Origin: Nitratireductor soli
GTDB lineage: Bacteria > Pseudomonadota > Alphaproteobacteria > Rhizobiales > Rhizobiaceae
Direction of reading: 5' to 3'
NCBI RefSeq assembly: GCF_001050155.1
Contig: NZ_LFVY01000017.1
Coordinates: 1 to 64,000, forward strand
DNA: 64,000 nt
Shown here: positions 1 through 8,448 of the stretch, piece after piece
Layout: each line of letters opens with the position of its first letter
How positions within the stretch are numbered: position 1 is the first letter of the stretch
The notes under the pieces: generated by a model
What the model was told of the DNA's origin: nothing
Seen by the model: only the letters and a program-made list of their open reading frames with translations
Databases searched by the model: none
Translations under genes and position numbers: made by a program

Positions 1-4
1 CCTT

Positions 5-147
5 GCCAGGCATCTCCCCCTCAAGGGGGAGATGCCTGGCGGCGGGTGTGTTTTCCGCAATCGCCACCGGAATCAGGAGCACACGACATGCCTGCAAGCC
101 GATCTCCCCCCTTGAGGGGGAGATGGTCGGCAGACCAGAGGGGGGTG
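5..147. repeat. REP-like inverted doublet, family C, copy 1
   Basis: A near-perfect palindrome at 5-40 (CATCTCCCC / GGGGAGATG arms around a short loop) is followed by a second, inversely oriented copy at about 98-147 carrying GAGGGGGAGATG and a CGGCAG/AGAGGGGGGTG tail. The two palindromes lie about 93 bases apart. The same arrangement, with nearly the same spacing, recurs at 27110-27253. This is the layout of REP doublets (REPINs). No gene is seen here. Confidence 0.8.
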
Positions 148-187
148 CTGCGCCGGCAGGCGCAGAGGGAGTGCCGGCGTCCGCGCG

Positions 188-331
188 CCCTTCTCCCCGC
201 CTGCGGGGAGAAGGTGAGGATGAGAGGCGAGCGCCATCATTGGCAGAGGCAACAATGAAGGGAAAACCCATGCGCCGGCGCTCGCCCCTCATCCTCCTGC
301 CGGGACCTTCTCCCCACAGGTGGGGAGAAGG
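188..331. repeat. Second REP-like inverted doublet upstream of mutL
   Basis: Two short palindromes (CTTCTCCCC / GGGGAGAAG) at 188-214 and 306-331 flank a 19-base imperfect inverted repeat at 217-235 and 277-295 (18 of 19 positions pair). Together they form a large potential stem-loop. It differs in sequence from the doublet at 5-147. With that doublet it fills the gene-free stretch 1-389, where I see no credible coding sequence. Confidence 0.75.
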
Positions 332-389
332 AGGCCGCCATCCCCTTCCCGCCCTTCGCATCGCTTCCGAATCCCCGTAGAATCGCTCC

Positions 390-2258
390 ATGACCATTCG
401 CCAGCTTTCCGACACCGTCATCAACCAGATCGCCGCCGGCGAAGTCATCGAGCGGCCGGCGAGCGTCGTCAAGGAACTTGTCGAGAACGCGCTCGATGCG
501 GGCGCTTCGCGCGTTGAGGTGGCGACGGCGGGCGGCGGGCTCAGCCTGCTGCGCGTCAGCGACAATGGCTCGGGCATGGCGGCCGGCGAATTGCCGCTCG
601 CCGTGTCGCGCCATTGCACGTCGAAACTTTCCGAGGACATCCACGACATCCGCACGCTGGGCTTTCGCGGCGAGGCGCTGCCGTCCATCGGCTCGGTGGC
701 CAGGCTGTCGCTGCGCTCGCGCCCGCCGGGCGCCGACGCTGCCGCCGAGATCACGGTCGAGGGCGGGCGCGTGTCGCCGGTCCGGCCGGTGGCGGCCAAC
801 CAGGGCACCACGGTGGAGGTGCGCGACCTGTTTTTCGCCACGCCCGCCCGGCTGAAATTCATGAAGAGCGAGCGCGCCGAGACCGCCGCCATCAGCGAGG
901 TCGTCAGGCGCATGGCGCTGGCCTTCCCGCAGGTGCGCTTCGCACTGTCGGGCACCGACCGCGGCGTGCTGGAACTGCCCGCCGTGCCGGCCGATGGCGA
1001 CGGGCTCCTGCGCCGCATCGCCCAGGTGATGGGCAAGGAATTTTCCGAGAACACGCTGGCCATCGATGCCGCGCGCGAGGGGGTGAGCCTGACCGGCCAT
1101 GTCTCCATCCCCTCGTTTACGCGCGGCAATGCGATGCAGCAATATTTCTACGTCAACGGGCGACCCGTGCGCGACAAGCTGCTCGCCGGCGCCATTCGCG
1201 GCGCCTATATGGACGTGCTGCCGCGCGACCGGCATGCGGTCGCGGCGCTGTTCCTGTCGCTCGACCCGGCGCTGGTCGACGTCAACGTCCACCCGGCCAA
1301 GGCCGATGTGCGCTTCCGCGACCCCGGCCTGGTGCGCGGGCTGATTGTCGGCGCCATCCGCCACGCGCTGGAAGGGAGCGGCATGCGCGCCTCGACCTCC
1401 GGGGCCGACGCCATGCTCGCCGCCTTCCAGCGGCCGGCGCGCGGTTTCTCCGGCCCCGCCCCTGCCTACACCCCTGGCTCGGCAATGAACGGCGGCTCCT
1501 TCGCCCGCAGGCCAGCACAGGACTGGCGCTGGGAGACCTCCCCCTCACGTCCGCTGGATGGCGCGCCCGCGCCGGTTTCCGGCTTTTCCGCCCCGCGGCA
1601 GGCCGCCTTCGACGTCGGGCCGGGGCTGAGCGCCGATGCGCGCGCCGGCGTCGAGGAAGCGCCCGCCGAATTGACGCGCAATCCGCTCGGCGCGGCGCGG
1701 GCGCAGGTGCATGAAAACTACATCGTCGCCCAGACGGAGGATTCGCTGGTCATCGTCGACCAGCACGCCGCCCATGAGCGGCTGGTCTACGAGGCCCTGA
1801 AGGAGGCGCTGCATGCGCGCCCGCTGCCGGCGCAGATGCTGCTGATGCCGGAGATCGTCGATCTGCCCGAGGAGGACGCCGAGCGCGTCGCATCCCATGC
1901 GGAGCTCCTCGCCCGGTTCGGGCTGGGGCTGGAGCGGTTCGGCCCGGGCGCCATCGCCGTGCGCGAGACGCCCTCCATGCTCGGCGCGGTGGACGTGCCG
2001 CAACTGGTCCGCGATCTGGCCGACGAGATCGCCGAGAACGACACGGCCGACACGCTGAAGGAGCGCATCGACCATATCGCCGCGACCATGGCCTGCCACG
2101 GCTCGGTGCGCTCGGGCCGGCGGCTCAGGCCCGAGGAGATGAACGCGCTGCTGCGCCAGATGGAGGCGACACCCGGCTCCGGCACCTGCAATCACGGCCG
2201 GCCGACCTATATCGAATTGAAGCTGACCGACATCGAGCGGCTGTTCGGCCGGCGGTGA
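390..2258 (+). CDS. mutL: DNA mismatch repair protein MutL
   Basis: Mismatch-repair ATPase that couples MutS recognition to downstream incision. The 622-residue protein has the N-terminal GHKL ATPase motifs ([12 protein letters not shown] near residue 11, [20 protein letters not shown]) and a poorly conserved Pro/Ala-rich linker around residues 340-440. The C-terminal dimerisation domain carries [12 protein letters not shown] near residue 457, which fits the DQHA(x)2E(x)4E metal-binding endonuclease motif. ACHGSVRSG and a CNHGRP element follow near residue 601. MutL is therefore probably itself a nicking endonuclease, as expected in bacteria lacking MutH. The start is the ATG at 390, just after the upstream repeats. 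A DUF2093 gene follows 78 bases downstream. Confidence 0.97.
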   Translation: MTIRQLSDTVINQIAAGEVIERPASVVKELVENALDAGASRVEVATAGGGLSLLRVSDNGSGMAAGELPLAVSRHCTSKLSEDIHDIRTLGFRGEALPSIGSVARLSLRSRPPGADAAAEITVEGGRVSPVRPVAANQGTTVEVRDLFFATPARLKFMKSERAETAAISEVVRRMALAFPQVRFALSGTDRGVLELPAVPADGDGLLRRIAQVMGKEFSENTLAIDAAREGVSLTGHVSIPSFTRGNAMQQYFYVNGRPVRDKLLAGAIRGAYMDVLPRDRHAVAALFLSLDPALVDVNVHPAKADVRFRDPGLVRGLIVGAIRHALEGSGMRASTSGADAMLAAFQRPARGFSGPAPAYTPGSAMNGGSFARRPAQDWRWETSPSRPLDGAPAPVSGFSAPRQAAFDVGPGLSADARAGVEEAPAELTRNPLGAARAQVHENYIVAQTEDSLVIVDQHAAHERLVYEALKEALHARPLPAQMLLMPEIVDLPEEDAERVASHAELLARFGLGLERFGPGAIAVRETPSMLGAVDVPQLVRDLADEIAENDTADTLKERIDHIAATMACHGSVRSGRRLRPEEMNALLRQMEATPGSGTCNHGRPTYIELKLTDIERLFGRR

Positions 2259-2336
2259 GCGGCGGTCAGCGCTGGTGCGGTGACTTGACGCCGCCGCCGA
2301 ATTGTGGCGCAACGGCATTGAAGTGAGGCTCTGCAC

Positions 2337-2573
2337 ATGAACCGTTTCGAAGGCTCCGGCGCGCGCGAGGCGCGCATCCGTTATCTGGATGGCGATTTCC
2401 AGGTCATGACGCCCGGCGCCTTCGTCCGCTGCGCGGTGACCGGGCAGTCCATCCCGCTCGACGAGCTCAAATATTGGAGCGTCGCGCGGCAGGAACCCTA
2501 TCTCAACGCCGAATCCTCGCTCGCCAGGGAGATGGAGGAGAACCCGGACCTGCGCAAGCGCGCGCGGACCTGA
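2337..2573 (+). CDS. DUF2093 domain protein
   Basis: Small 78-residue protein recognised as the alphaproteobacterial DUF2093 family, whose function is unknown. The body has YLDGDFQVMTPGAFVRCAVT and a following LDELKYWSV segment typical of the family. It lies 78 bases after mutL on the same strand and converges on lpxK, whose stop is 5 bases away. No signal peptide or membrane helix is visible, so it is probably cytosolic. The family assignment is by recall of its pattern. Confidence 0.85.
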   Translation: MNRFEGSGAREARIRYLDGDFQVMTPGAFVRCAVTGQSIPLDELKYWSVARQEPYLNAESSLAREMEENPDLRKRART

Positions 2574-2578
2574 CCCGC

Positions 2579-3604
2579 CTATTTCAGGCTGCGCTCGCGC
2601 CACGCCTCGATGGCGGCATTGATGATGATCTCAGCCATGTCGGGCGCGGCGAACACCGCCTCCACCGCCAGCACATGGCAGCGCTCGGCCAGTTCCCGCA
2701 TGGCGGCTGCGCCATGGTCGAGCCGCACCAGGTCCTTTTCGGTGGTGATGAGCGCCAGGCCCGCCGCCTGCGCCGCGCGCTCGAGTTCGCGCACGTCCTC
2801 CTCGTCGAACGGATGGTGGTCGGGAAAGCTGCGCGTCTCGATCACCGCGCCGCCCGCTTCGCGCAGGCTGTCGAAGAATTTTGCCGGATTGCCGATGCCG
2901 GCGAAGGCGAGGAAGCGCCCGCCCTTGATGCCGCGCGCCCGGCGCGCTCTGAGGCGCGCCTCGTACACCGGCTTGCCGGCGCGCGAGGCCCGGCGCACCA
3001 CATGATCGGCGGCGTCCCCCTCGCCCATGGTCAGGACCGCATCGGCGCGGCGCAACTGGTCGATCAGCGGCGCGCGCAAGGGGCCGCCGGGAATGACATG
3101 GCCATTGCCCAGGCCGCGCCGCGCATCGACGACCATCAAAGCGTAGTCCATGTGGATCCGGGCGCTTTGAAACCCGTCATCCATGATGATGAAATCGCAG
3201 CCGGCCTCGATCAGAACACGTGCGCCTTCCGCCCGGTCATGCGTGACCACGGTCGGCGCGCGGCGGGCCAGGAGCAGCGGTTCGTCGCCGACGAGCCTGG
3301 CCGAATCGTGCCTGGCGTCGACCAGGTGCGGTTTCGACAGGCTGCCGCCATGGCCGCGCGAGAGGAAGCCGGGCTTGCGGCCGGCCTTCACCGCCTGTTT
3401 GGCCAGGGCGATGGCGACCGGGGTCTTGCCCTCGCCGCCGACGGTGAAATTGCCGACACACAGAACCGGCGCATCGACCGGCGTGCGTCGGGCCGCCGCA
3501 AGGCGGTAGCCGGCCACCATGCCGTACAGCGTCGAGAATGGCGACAGACACCAGGCCCGCCAATCGGCCGCCTCCCACCAGAAAGGAGGTGCTTCGCTAG
3601 CCAT
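2579..3604 (-). CDS. lpxK: Tetraacyldisaccharide 4'-kinase LpxK
   Basis: Phosphorylates the 4' position of the lipid A disaccharide precursor at the inner face of the cytoplasmic membrane. The 341-residue protein (from the chosen start) has an N-terminal amphipathic/hydrophobic region and the P-loop GNFTVGGEGKTP near residue 65. Further family segments are LSRGHGG and DDGFQ. I chose ATG 3604 because it overlaps the kdtA stop by 8 bases (ATGGCTAG) and has GGAAGA upstream. An ATG at 3637 would add 11 residues inside kdtA. Translational coupling to kdtA is likely. Confidence 0.95.
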   Translation of the reverse strand: MASEAPPFWWEAADWRAWCLSPFSTLYGMVAGYRLAAARRTPVDAPVLCVGNFTVGGEGKTPVAIALAKQAVKAGRKPGFLSRGHGGSLSKPHLVDARHDSARLVGDEPLLLARRAPTVVTHDRAEGARVLIEAGCDFIIMDDGFQSARIHMDYALMVVDARRGLGNGHVIPGGPLRAPLIDQLRRADAVLTMGEGDAADHVVRRASRAGKPVYEARLRARRARGIKGGRFLAFAGIGNPAKFFDSLREAGGAVIETRSFPDHHPFDEEDVRELERAAQAAGLALITTEKDLVRLDHGAAAMRELAERCHVLAVEAVFAAPDMAEIIINAAIEAWRERSLK

Positions 3605-4916
3605 AGAAATGGTCGTCTTCCAAACGACTTTTGACAATCAGCGGATGAATGTATGGATCGAGCGCCTGCAATGTCCGCTTCAGGGCGCCGGACATATCCT
3701 CGACGGCGGTCAGGCCGGCCTTGATCATGGCGCCGCGCGCGACATGGTTGTTGAGCAGGAAATTGACCCCGCCTGCCAGCATCTCGCCGTCGCGCACCAG
3801 CCGCGCGCCGCCGCTGTCGATCAGCCGGCGATAGGCATCGCGGAAGTTCTGCACATTGCAGCCGGCCAGAACCGCGGTGCCCAGCCGGGCCGGCTCGATC
3901 GGGTTCTGGCCGCCTTCCTGGACCAGGGAGCGGCCGACAAAAGCAATCTCCGTCAAACGCAGGTAAAGGCCCATCTCGCCGATCGTGTCGCCGAGGAGGA
4001 TGTCGATGTCGGGCGTCACCGGGTCATTGCGGCTGCGCCTGGCGACCTTCAGGCCGCGCGCCTTGAATTCCTTTTCGAGATCGCCGGAGCGCTCGGGATG
4101 GCGCGGCACGACGATGGTCAGCAGGTCGGGATGGCGGGGCTTGAGCTTGAGCTGCACGTCGGCGGCGATCTTTTCCTCGCCCTCATGGGTGGAGACGGCT
4201 GCCCAGGTCTCGCGCGCCCCGATGGCGCGCTGCAGCCGCTCCAGCGACGGCTTGTCGACGGGCGGCGCGGCGGTGTCGACCTTCATGTTTCCCGAGACCG
4301 TGACCGGCCGCGCCCCCAAGGTGCGGAAGCGCTCGCCATCGACCTCGGACTGGGCCACCACATGGGCGAGGTTCTCGAACAGCGCCTCGGCCAGATAAGG
4401 CCGCTTGCACCAGCTGGCGAAGGAGCGGTCGGACAGCCGGCCGTTGACGAGAACCTGCGGAACGCGGCGCGCGCCGAGTTCGAGGATGGTCATCGGCCAG
4501 ATTTCGGATTCGGCCATGATCGCCAGGTCGGGCCGCCAGTGATTGAGAAAACGGCTGACGGCGGGTTTCAGGTCGAGCGGCACATATTGATGGATGACGC
4601 GCTCGTCGAGCCGTTCATCGGCCACCTTCGCCGAGGTCACCGTGCCGGTGGTCAACACGATGTTGATGCCGTATCCGAGCAGATGCTCGATCAGGCCAAT
4701 GACGGCCACCGTCTCGCCGACGCTGGCCGCATGCATCCAGATGAGCGGGCCCTCGGGGCGTGGCCGCCCGGCCTGGCCGTAGCGTTCGTGGCGGCGGACG
4801 CGATCTTCCTTGCCCTTGCCCGCACGCCAGACGATGTAGCCGCCGATCATCGGAAAGGCCGCGGCACCCGCCCAGCGGTAAGTCGTGAGAATGGCCCGCG
4901 CCCAACGTTCACTCAT
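3597..4916 (-). CDS. kdtA: 3-deoxy-D-manno-octulosonic acid transferase (KdtA/WaaA)
   Basis: Transfers Kdo from CMP-Kdo to lipid IVA, the first step of LPS core assembly. The 439-residue protein starts with a membrane anchor (about residues 8-30). It then shows the glycosyltransferase-30 N-domain pattern WMHAASVGE near residue 60 and a GT-B C-domain containing GGQNPIEPARLG. It sits 3 bases after the DUF374 gene and overlaps lpxK by 8 bases, forming one lipid A/Kdo operon. Confidence 0.96.
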   Translation of the reverse strand: MSERWARAILTTYRWAGAAAFPMIGGYIVWRAGKGKEDRVRRHERYGQAGRPRPEGPLIWMHAASVGETVAVIGLIEHLLGYGINIVLTTGTVTSAKVADERLDERVIHQYVPLDLKPAVSRFLNHWRPDLAIMAESEIWPMTILELGARRVPQVLVNGRLSDRSFASWCKRPYLAEALFENLAHVVAQSEVDGERFRTLGARPVTVSGNMKVDTAAPPVDKPSLERLQRAIGARETWAAVSTHEGEEKIAADVQLKLKPRHPDLLTIVVPRHPERSGDLEKEFKARGLKVARRSRNDPVTPDIDILLGDTIGEMGLYLRLTEIAFVGRSLVQEGGQNPIEPARLGTAVLAGCNVQNFRDAYRRLIDSGGARLVRDGEMLAGGVNFLLNNHVARGAMIKAGLTAVEDMSGALKRTLQALDPYIHPLIVKSRLEDDHFYG

Positions 4917-4919
4917 CGT

Positions 4920-5705
4920 TCAATGGCCGTCGACGAGGAGGTATGCCTGCCGCGTGGCTTCGTTCAAGGATGCGGTCACCTGCTGGCGCTTCTCTTCCAT
5001 CAGCGCCTCGTCCGCGTCGGCATCGACATGGATCGGCTCGCCGAGAATAACGGCGCTGCGGCCGAACGGCAGGTTGATGGTGGTCTTGTCCCAGGTCTTC
5101 TCGAGAACCTTGCGCCGGCTGGTGGCGATGGCGACCGGCACGATGGGCCTGCCGGAAATGCGCGCCAGCGTGACGATGCCCAGTCCTGCCTGCCGGGGGG
5201 TGCCATGGGGAATGTCTGCGATCATCGCGACATTGCAGCCACGATCGATGGTCTTTTTCAAGGCAATCAATGCCGAGGCGCCGCCCTTGCGGCTGTCGCG
5301 CTCGCCCTTGCGGCCGCCCGAACCACGGACGATGCCGAAGCCGAGCTTTTCAGCGACGAGCGCATTCAGTTCGGCATCGGCGCTGCGCGAGAACAGCGCG
5401 ACGATCCTGTGCTTGCGCGGGTTGATCGCCGGGCCCATCAGGTGCTGACCATGCCACAAGGCGGCGATGGCCGGCGAGTATTCGGCGATGGCCGGCTGCA
5501 GATCATGGGAACCGGCGACGCGCGGATTGGTGCGGTTGATGAAGCGGATCGCACCTGCCATGACCGTTGCCAGCGCCTGCTTTACAAAGCGCGACTTGGC
5601 AAGCGGCTTGCGGATGCGGCGCCATAAGCCCTTCATGGGGCGCGCACCCGACCTCTTCCGCTCAACGTTGACGGTATGCGACGGCGCGGTCGCCTTGTTT
5701 CCCAT
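4920..5705 (-). CDS. DUF374 lysophospholipid acyltransferase-family protein
   Basis: The 261-residue protein belongs to the DUF374 branch of the lysophospholipid acyltransferase superfamily. It carries IAALWHGQH near residue 80, a short basic N-terminus, FSRSADAE, VRGSGGRKG, and a DIPHGTPRQAG segment that may line the active site. Members are encoded next to kdtA in many alphaproteobacteria, so a role in lipid A or envelope lipid acylation is likely. The acceptor is unknown. The reading frame extends 72 codons upstream into the DUF4170 gene. I chose ATG 5705 because it begins the conserved protein 13 bases after DUF4170. Confidence 0.85.
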   Translation of the reverse strand: MGNKATAPSHTVNVERKRSGARPMKGLWRRIRKPLAKSRFVKQALATVMAGAIRFINRTNPRVAGSHDLQPAIAEYSPAIAALWHGQHLMGPAINPRKHRIVALFSRSADAELNALVAEKLGFGIVRGSGGRKGERDSRKGGASALIALKKTIDRGCNVAMIADIPHGTPRQAGLGIVTLARISGRPIVPVAIATSRRKVLEKTWDKTTINLPFGRSAVILGEPIHVDADADEALMEEKRQQVTASLNEATRQAYLLVDGH

Positions 5706-5718
5706 GAGTTGACCTTCG

Positions 5719-5967
5719 TTATCCCTGAACCTGACCGGCACCGGGATCGAGCAGGCGATGCAGGTGAACGATGAAATAGCGCATATGCGCGTTGTCCACG
5801 GTTTCCTGCGCCTTCGCCCGCCACGCCTTCTCGGCGGATTTGTAATCCGGATAAACCCCGACAATGTCGAGCGCATCGAGATCGCGGAAAGTGATGCCGG
5901 ACAGCGACGACAATTCGCCACCGATCACCAGATGCAAAAGCTGCGACTTCTCGTTCTCTTCGGCCAT
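5719..5967 (-). CDS. DUF4170 domain protein
   Basis: Small 82-residue cytosolic protein with the DUF4170 pattern (LLHLVIGGEL, then VGVYPDYKSAEKAWRAKAQ and a C-terminal IVHLHRLLDP). Function is unknown, but it is a common neighbour of the DUF374-kdtA-lpxK genes in Hyphomicrobiales. Start ATG 5967 was preferred over an in-frame start 13 codons upstream because the family begins near MAEENEK. It is co-directional with, and 13 bases before, the acyltransferase gene. Confidence 0.85.
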   Translation of the reverse strand: MAEENEKSQLLHLVIGGELSSLSGITFRDLDALDIVGVYPDYKSAEKAWRAKAQETVDNAHMRYFIVHLHRLLDPGAGQVQG

Positions 5968-6052
5968 GATCAAGCCCGTTTGCAATGAAAATGCTGTGGT
6001 GCGCAAATCGCTACACGCCCGTGTAGAATAATTCCGGCAATTTTGAAACCGT

Positions 6053-6880
6053 TTAGAACCCCCCGCCCCCGGCTTCTCGATGATCCGGATCGGCGATGAC
6101 GGCTGCCATCTCGGTGAGCAGGGGTCGACTGCCGGCGGCGAGCGCTCCGTGCCGCGGGTCCGCTCCCGCGAGCCGTGGCGGTTTGCCTTGTGCGTTCAGC
6201 ATCAACCCTCCCGCTTCCTCGAGGATCAAGTCGGCGGCGGCAATGTCCCAGTCATGGGAATTCGGCTTGACGAATGTGGCGTCCAGCGCGCCATGCGCCA
6301 CCATGGCGATGCGATAGGCAAGCGAGGGCACGTAGCCATGCGGGCTGGTCTTTGCGGCCGTTGCCGCCGGCAGGTTCTCGAGCATGGCTTTCGGACCGGC
6401 GATCACGAACTGTCCCGTCGGCGCCTTCACGCCGATGCGCCGGCCATTCATGAAGGCACCGGCACCGCGCGACGCGGTGTAGATTTCATCGAGCGCCGGA
6501 CAATCGAGGACGCCGGCAACGCTTTGCCCCTGCCGCACCACGGCGATGCTGACGCACCAGGTCGGCCGACCGTCGATGAAGGCGCGCGTGCCGTCGATCG
6601 GATCGACGATGAAGACGCGCTCGGCGGAAAGACGCTCGGGAGACCCGGCGGTCTCCTCCGAAAGCCAGCCATAGGACGGGCGCGCGGCCAGCAGCCTCTC
6701 GCGCAGAAAGCGGTCGACCGCCAGGTCGGCCTCGCTCACCGGCGACTTGCCGTCCTTCCACCAGACCTCGGGATCATGGCGGAAATACTTGATCGCGATC
6801 CGGCCCGCCTCGCGCGCCGCATCGGCGATCAGGATCAGATCTTCCTCGAACGAGGCGTGCGCTGCTTCATTTTCCGGCAA
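6053..6880 (-). CDS. Inositol monophosphatase-family / 3'(2'),5'-bisphosphate nucleotidase (CysQ-like)
   Basis: Metal-dependent phosphatase of the inositol monophosphatase fold, 275 residues. The metal-binding motifs are in order: WLSEETAG (about residue 72), DPIDGTRAFIDG (about 97) and WDIAAADLILEEAGG (about 210). This pattern fits CysQ, which removes 3'-phosphoadenosine 5'-phosphate, or an inositol-1-monophosphatase. The sequence alone does not settle the substrate. Its 5' end overlaps the 3' end of pmbA by 14 bases, so the two are co-transcribed. Confidence 0.9.
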   Translation of the reverse strand: MPENEAAHASFEEDLILIADAAREAGRIAIKYFRHDPEVWWKDGKSPVSEADLAVDRFLRERLLAARPSYGWLSEETAGSPERLSAERVFIVDPIDGTRAFIDGRPTWCVSIAVVRQGQSVAGVLDCPALDEIYTASRGAGAFMNGRRIGVKAPTGQFVIAGPKAMLENLPAATAAKTSPHGYVPSLAYRIAMVAHGALDATFVKPNSHDWDIAAADLILEEAGGLMLNAQGKPPRLAGADPRHGALAAGSRPLLTEMAAVIADPDHREAGGGGF

Positions 6881-8213
6881 GCGTCATGCCCTCGATCAGA
6901 AGGGTCGGCGCGGCGGTGCTGAAATTGCGGTCGAGATCGCTGGCCGGAATCATCCGAAGGAACATGTCTTTCAGATTGGAGGCGACCGTGACTTCAGCCA
7001 CCGGATAGGCGAGTTGGCCATTCTCGATCCAGAAGCCGGCGGCGCCGCGGCTGTATTCACCGGTGACGAGATCGACGCCCTGGCCGAAGACCTCGGTCAC
7101 GTAGAAGCCGGCCCTGATGCCGCCGATCAACGCTTGCGGCGTGCTTGTGCCGGGTTCCAGCGCGAGATTGGTGGAGGACGGTGAAACGGAGGACGCGCCG
7201 CGCACGCCACGCCCATTGGTGCCGGGAAGGCCCAGTTGGCGCGCCGCCGAGGTGGAGAGGAACCAGTGCTTCAGCACCCCGTCCTCGACCATCGTCACGT
7301 GTTCACCGGCCACGCCCTCACCGTCGAAAGGGCGCGAGGACTGGCCGCGCCTGCGGGCTGGATCATCCGTCACCGTGATGCCGGCAGCGGCAATCTTCCT
7401 GCCCATCATCTCGCGCAGGAAGCTCGATTTGCGCGCCACCGAGGCACCGTTGATGGCCGAGGCCAGGTGGCCGACGATGCCGCGCGCCACGCGCGGATCG
7501 TAGATGACCGGAAACTGTCCGGTTTCGACCTTGCGGGCGTTCAGCCGCTTGACGGCACGCTCGCCGGCGCGCCGGCCGATCTCGGCCGGCGCATCGAGAT
7601 CGGCAAAATGCAGGCGCGAGGAATAGTCATAGTCGCGCTCCATGCCGGTGCCCTCGCCGGCGATGACGCTGACGGAGCGGGAGAACCGCGTCGCCTCATA
7701 CTGGCCGACGAAGCCGTCGGAGGTGGCGAGAACCAGCCCGCCCGAACCCGCGCTGGCGCCGCTGCCGGAGGAGTTGGTCACGCCCGTGACGGCCAGCGCC
7801 GCCTCCTCGGCGGCCAGCGCGTCCTCCTTCAGCCGGTCGGACGATATGTCCGTGCTGTCGAAGAGCTCCAGATCGGCCGGTTGGCGCGCCAGGGCCGCCG
7901 GGTCGGCCAGTCCCTGATAGGGATCCTCCGGCGAGACACGGGCCATGGCGACGGCACGCTCGGCCAGCGGCGCCGGATCGGCATTGGCCGGCGCCGAGAC
8001 GCTGGCCACGCGCGCGCCGACGAAAACGCGCAGCGACATGTCATCGCTTTCCGACGCCTCCGTGCCCTCGACCTTGCCGAGACGCACGGAAACGCTCTTC
8101 GAGCGCGCCCGCACGACGACAGCGTCGGCGGCATCCGCTCCGGCCTTCTGCGCCGCCTCGACCAGGGCGGCCACACGGTCGACCAGATGCCGTCGTTCAG
8201 AGTTCACCGTCAT
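6867..8213 (-). CDS. pmbA: TldD/PmbA-family metalloprotease subunit
   Basis: 448-residue member of the TldD/TldE (PmbA) family. TldD-TldE acts as a zinc protease heterodimer that trims modified peptides. PmbA/TldE is the subunit lacking the HExxxH motif, and no such motif is seen here. Family features include the N-terminal SVRLGKVE and the SRGAAGFWIENG and PVAEVTVASNLKDM segments near the C-terminus. Start ATG 8213 is preferred. The open frame runs 17 codons further upstream but into a repeat element. No tldD partner is in the window. Confidence 0.92.
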   Translation of the reverse strand: MTVNSERRHLVDRVAALVEAAQKAGADAADAVVVRARSKSVSVRLGKVEGTEASESDDMSLRVFVGARVASVSAPANADPAPLAERAVAMARVSPEDPYQGLADPAALARQPADLELFDSTDISSDRLKEDALAAEEAALAVTGVTNSSGSGASAGSGGLVLATSDGFVGQYEATRFSRSVSVIAGEGTGMERDYDYSSRLHFADLDAPAEIGRRAGERAVKRLNARKVETGQFPVIYDPRVARGIVGHLASAINGASVARKSSFLREMMGRKIAAAGITVTDDPARRRGQSSRPFDGEGVAGEHVTMVEDGVLKHWFLSTSAARQLGLPGTNGRGVRGASSVSPSSTNLALEPGTSTPQALIGGIRAGFYVTEVFGQGVDLVTGEYSRGAAGFWIENGQLAYPVAEVTVASNLKDMFLRMIPASDLDRNFSTAAPTLLIEGMTLAGK

Positions 8214-8237
8214 CGATATCCTTACGCGTTTGAGCCA

Positions 8238-8325
8238 CCAGGTTGAATCACCTGGCGTCCGCATGAATGCGGAAAGACAAAAAGACAGAGCATCCTTGTG
8301 TCGCGTCTGGAGGACACACGGCGCT
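8238..8325 (-). repeat. Composite B-A intergenic repeat, minus orientation
   Basis: Reading on the minus strand, a B element (GAGCGCCGTGTGTCC start, 8325-8288) is followed by an A element (CCGCATTCATGCGG hairpin then CAGGTG/CACCTG-type arms, 8285-8238). The same B-A order with a short TCTT-rich linker is found at 17142-17245 and 25430-25533. The copy sits between the divergent pmbA and antiporter genes. Confidence 0.8.
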
Positions 8326-8448
8326 CTGGCTGGAGAAAATCATTGCGCCTGGAAGGCTGATACAGGCTGCACCTTGCTTCCATTTATGATTCGCCCGACA
8401 TATGTGCAATGGTGCGGGTGCTTTTCATCAAACACGAACGGAGCGCTG

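Noticed and set aside
5-331. Possible CRISPR array
   Set aside because: Repeats are palindromic and in inverted pairs, with no regular direct repeats or spacers and no cas genes.
3519-5627. A 702-codon plus-strand frame opposite kdtA and the DUF374 gene
   Set aside because: Antisense shadow of recognised genes; composition and motifs do not look like protein.
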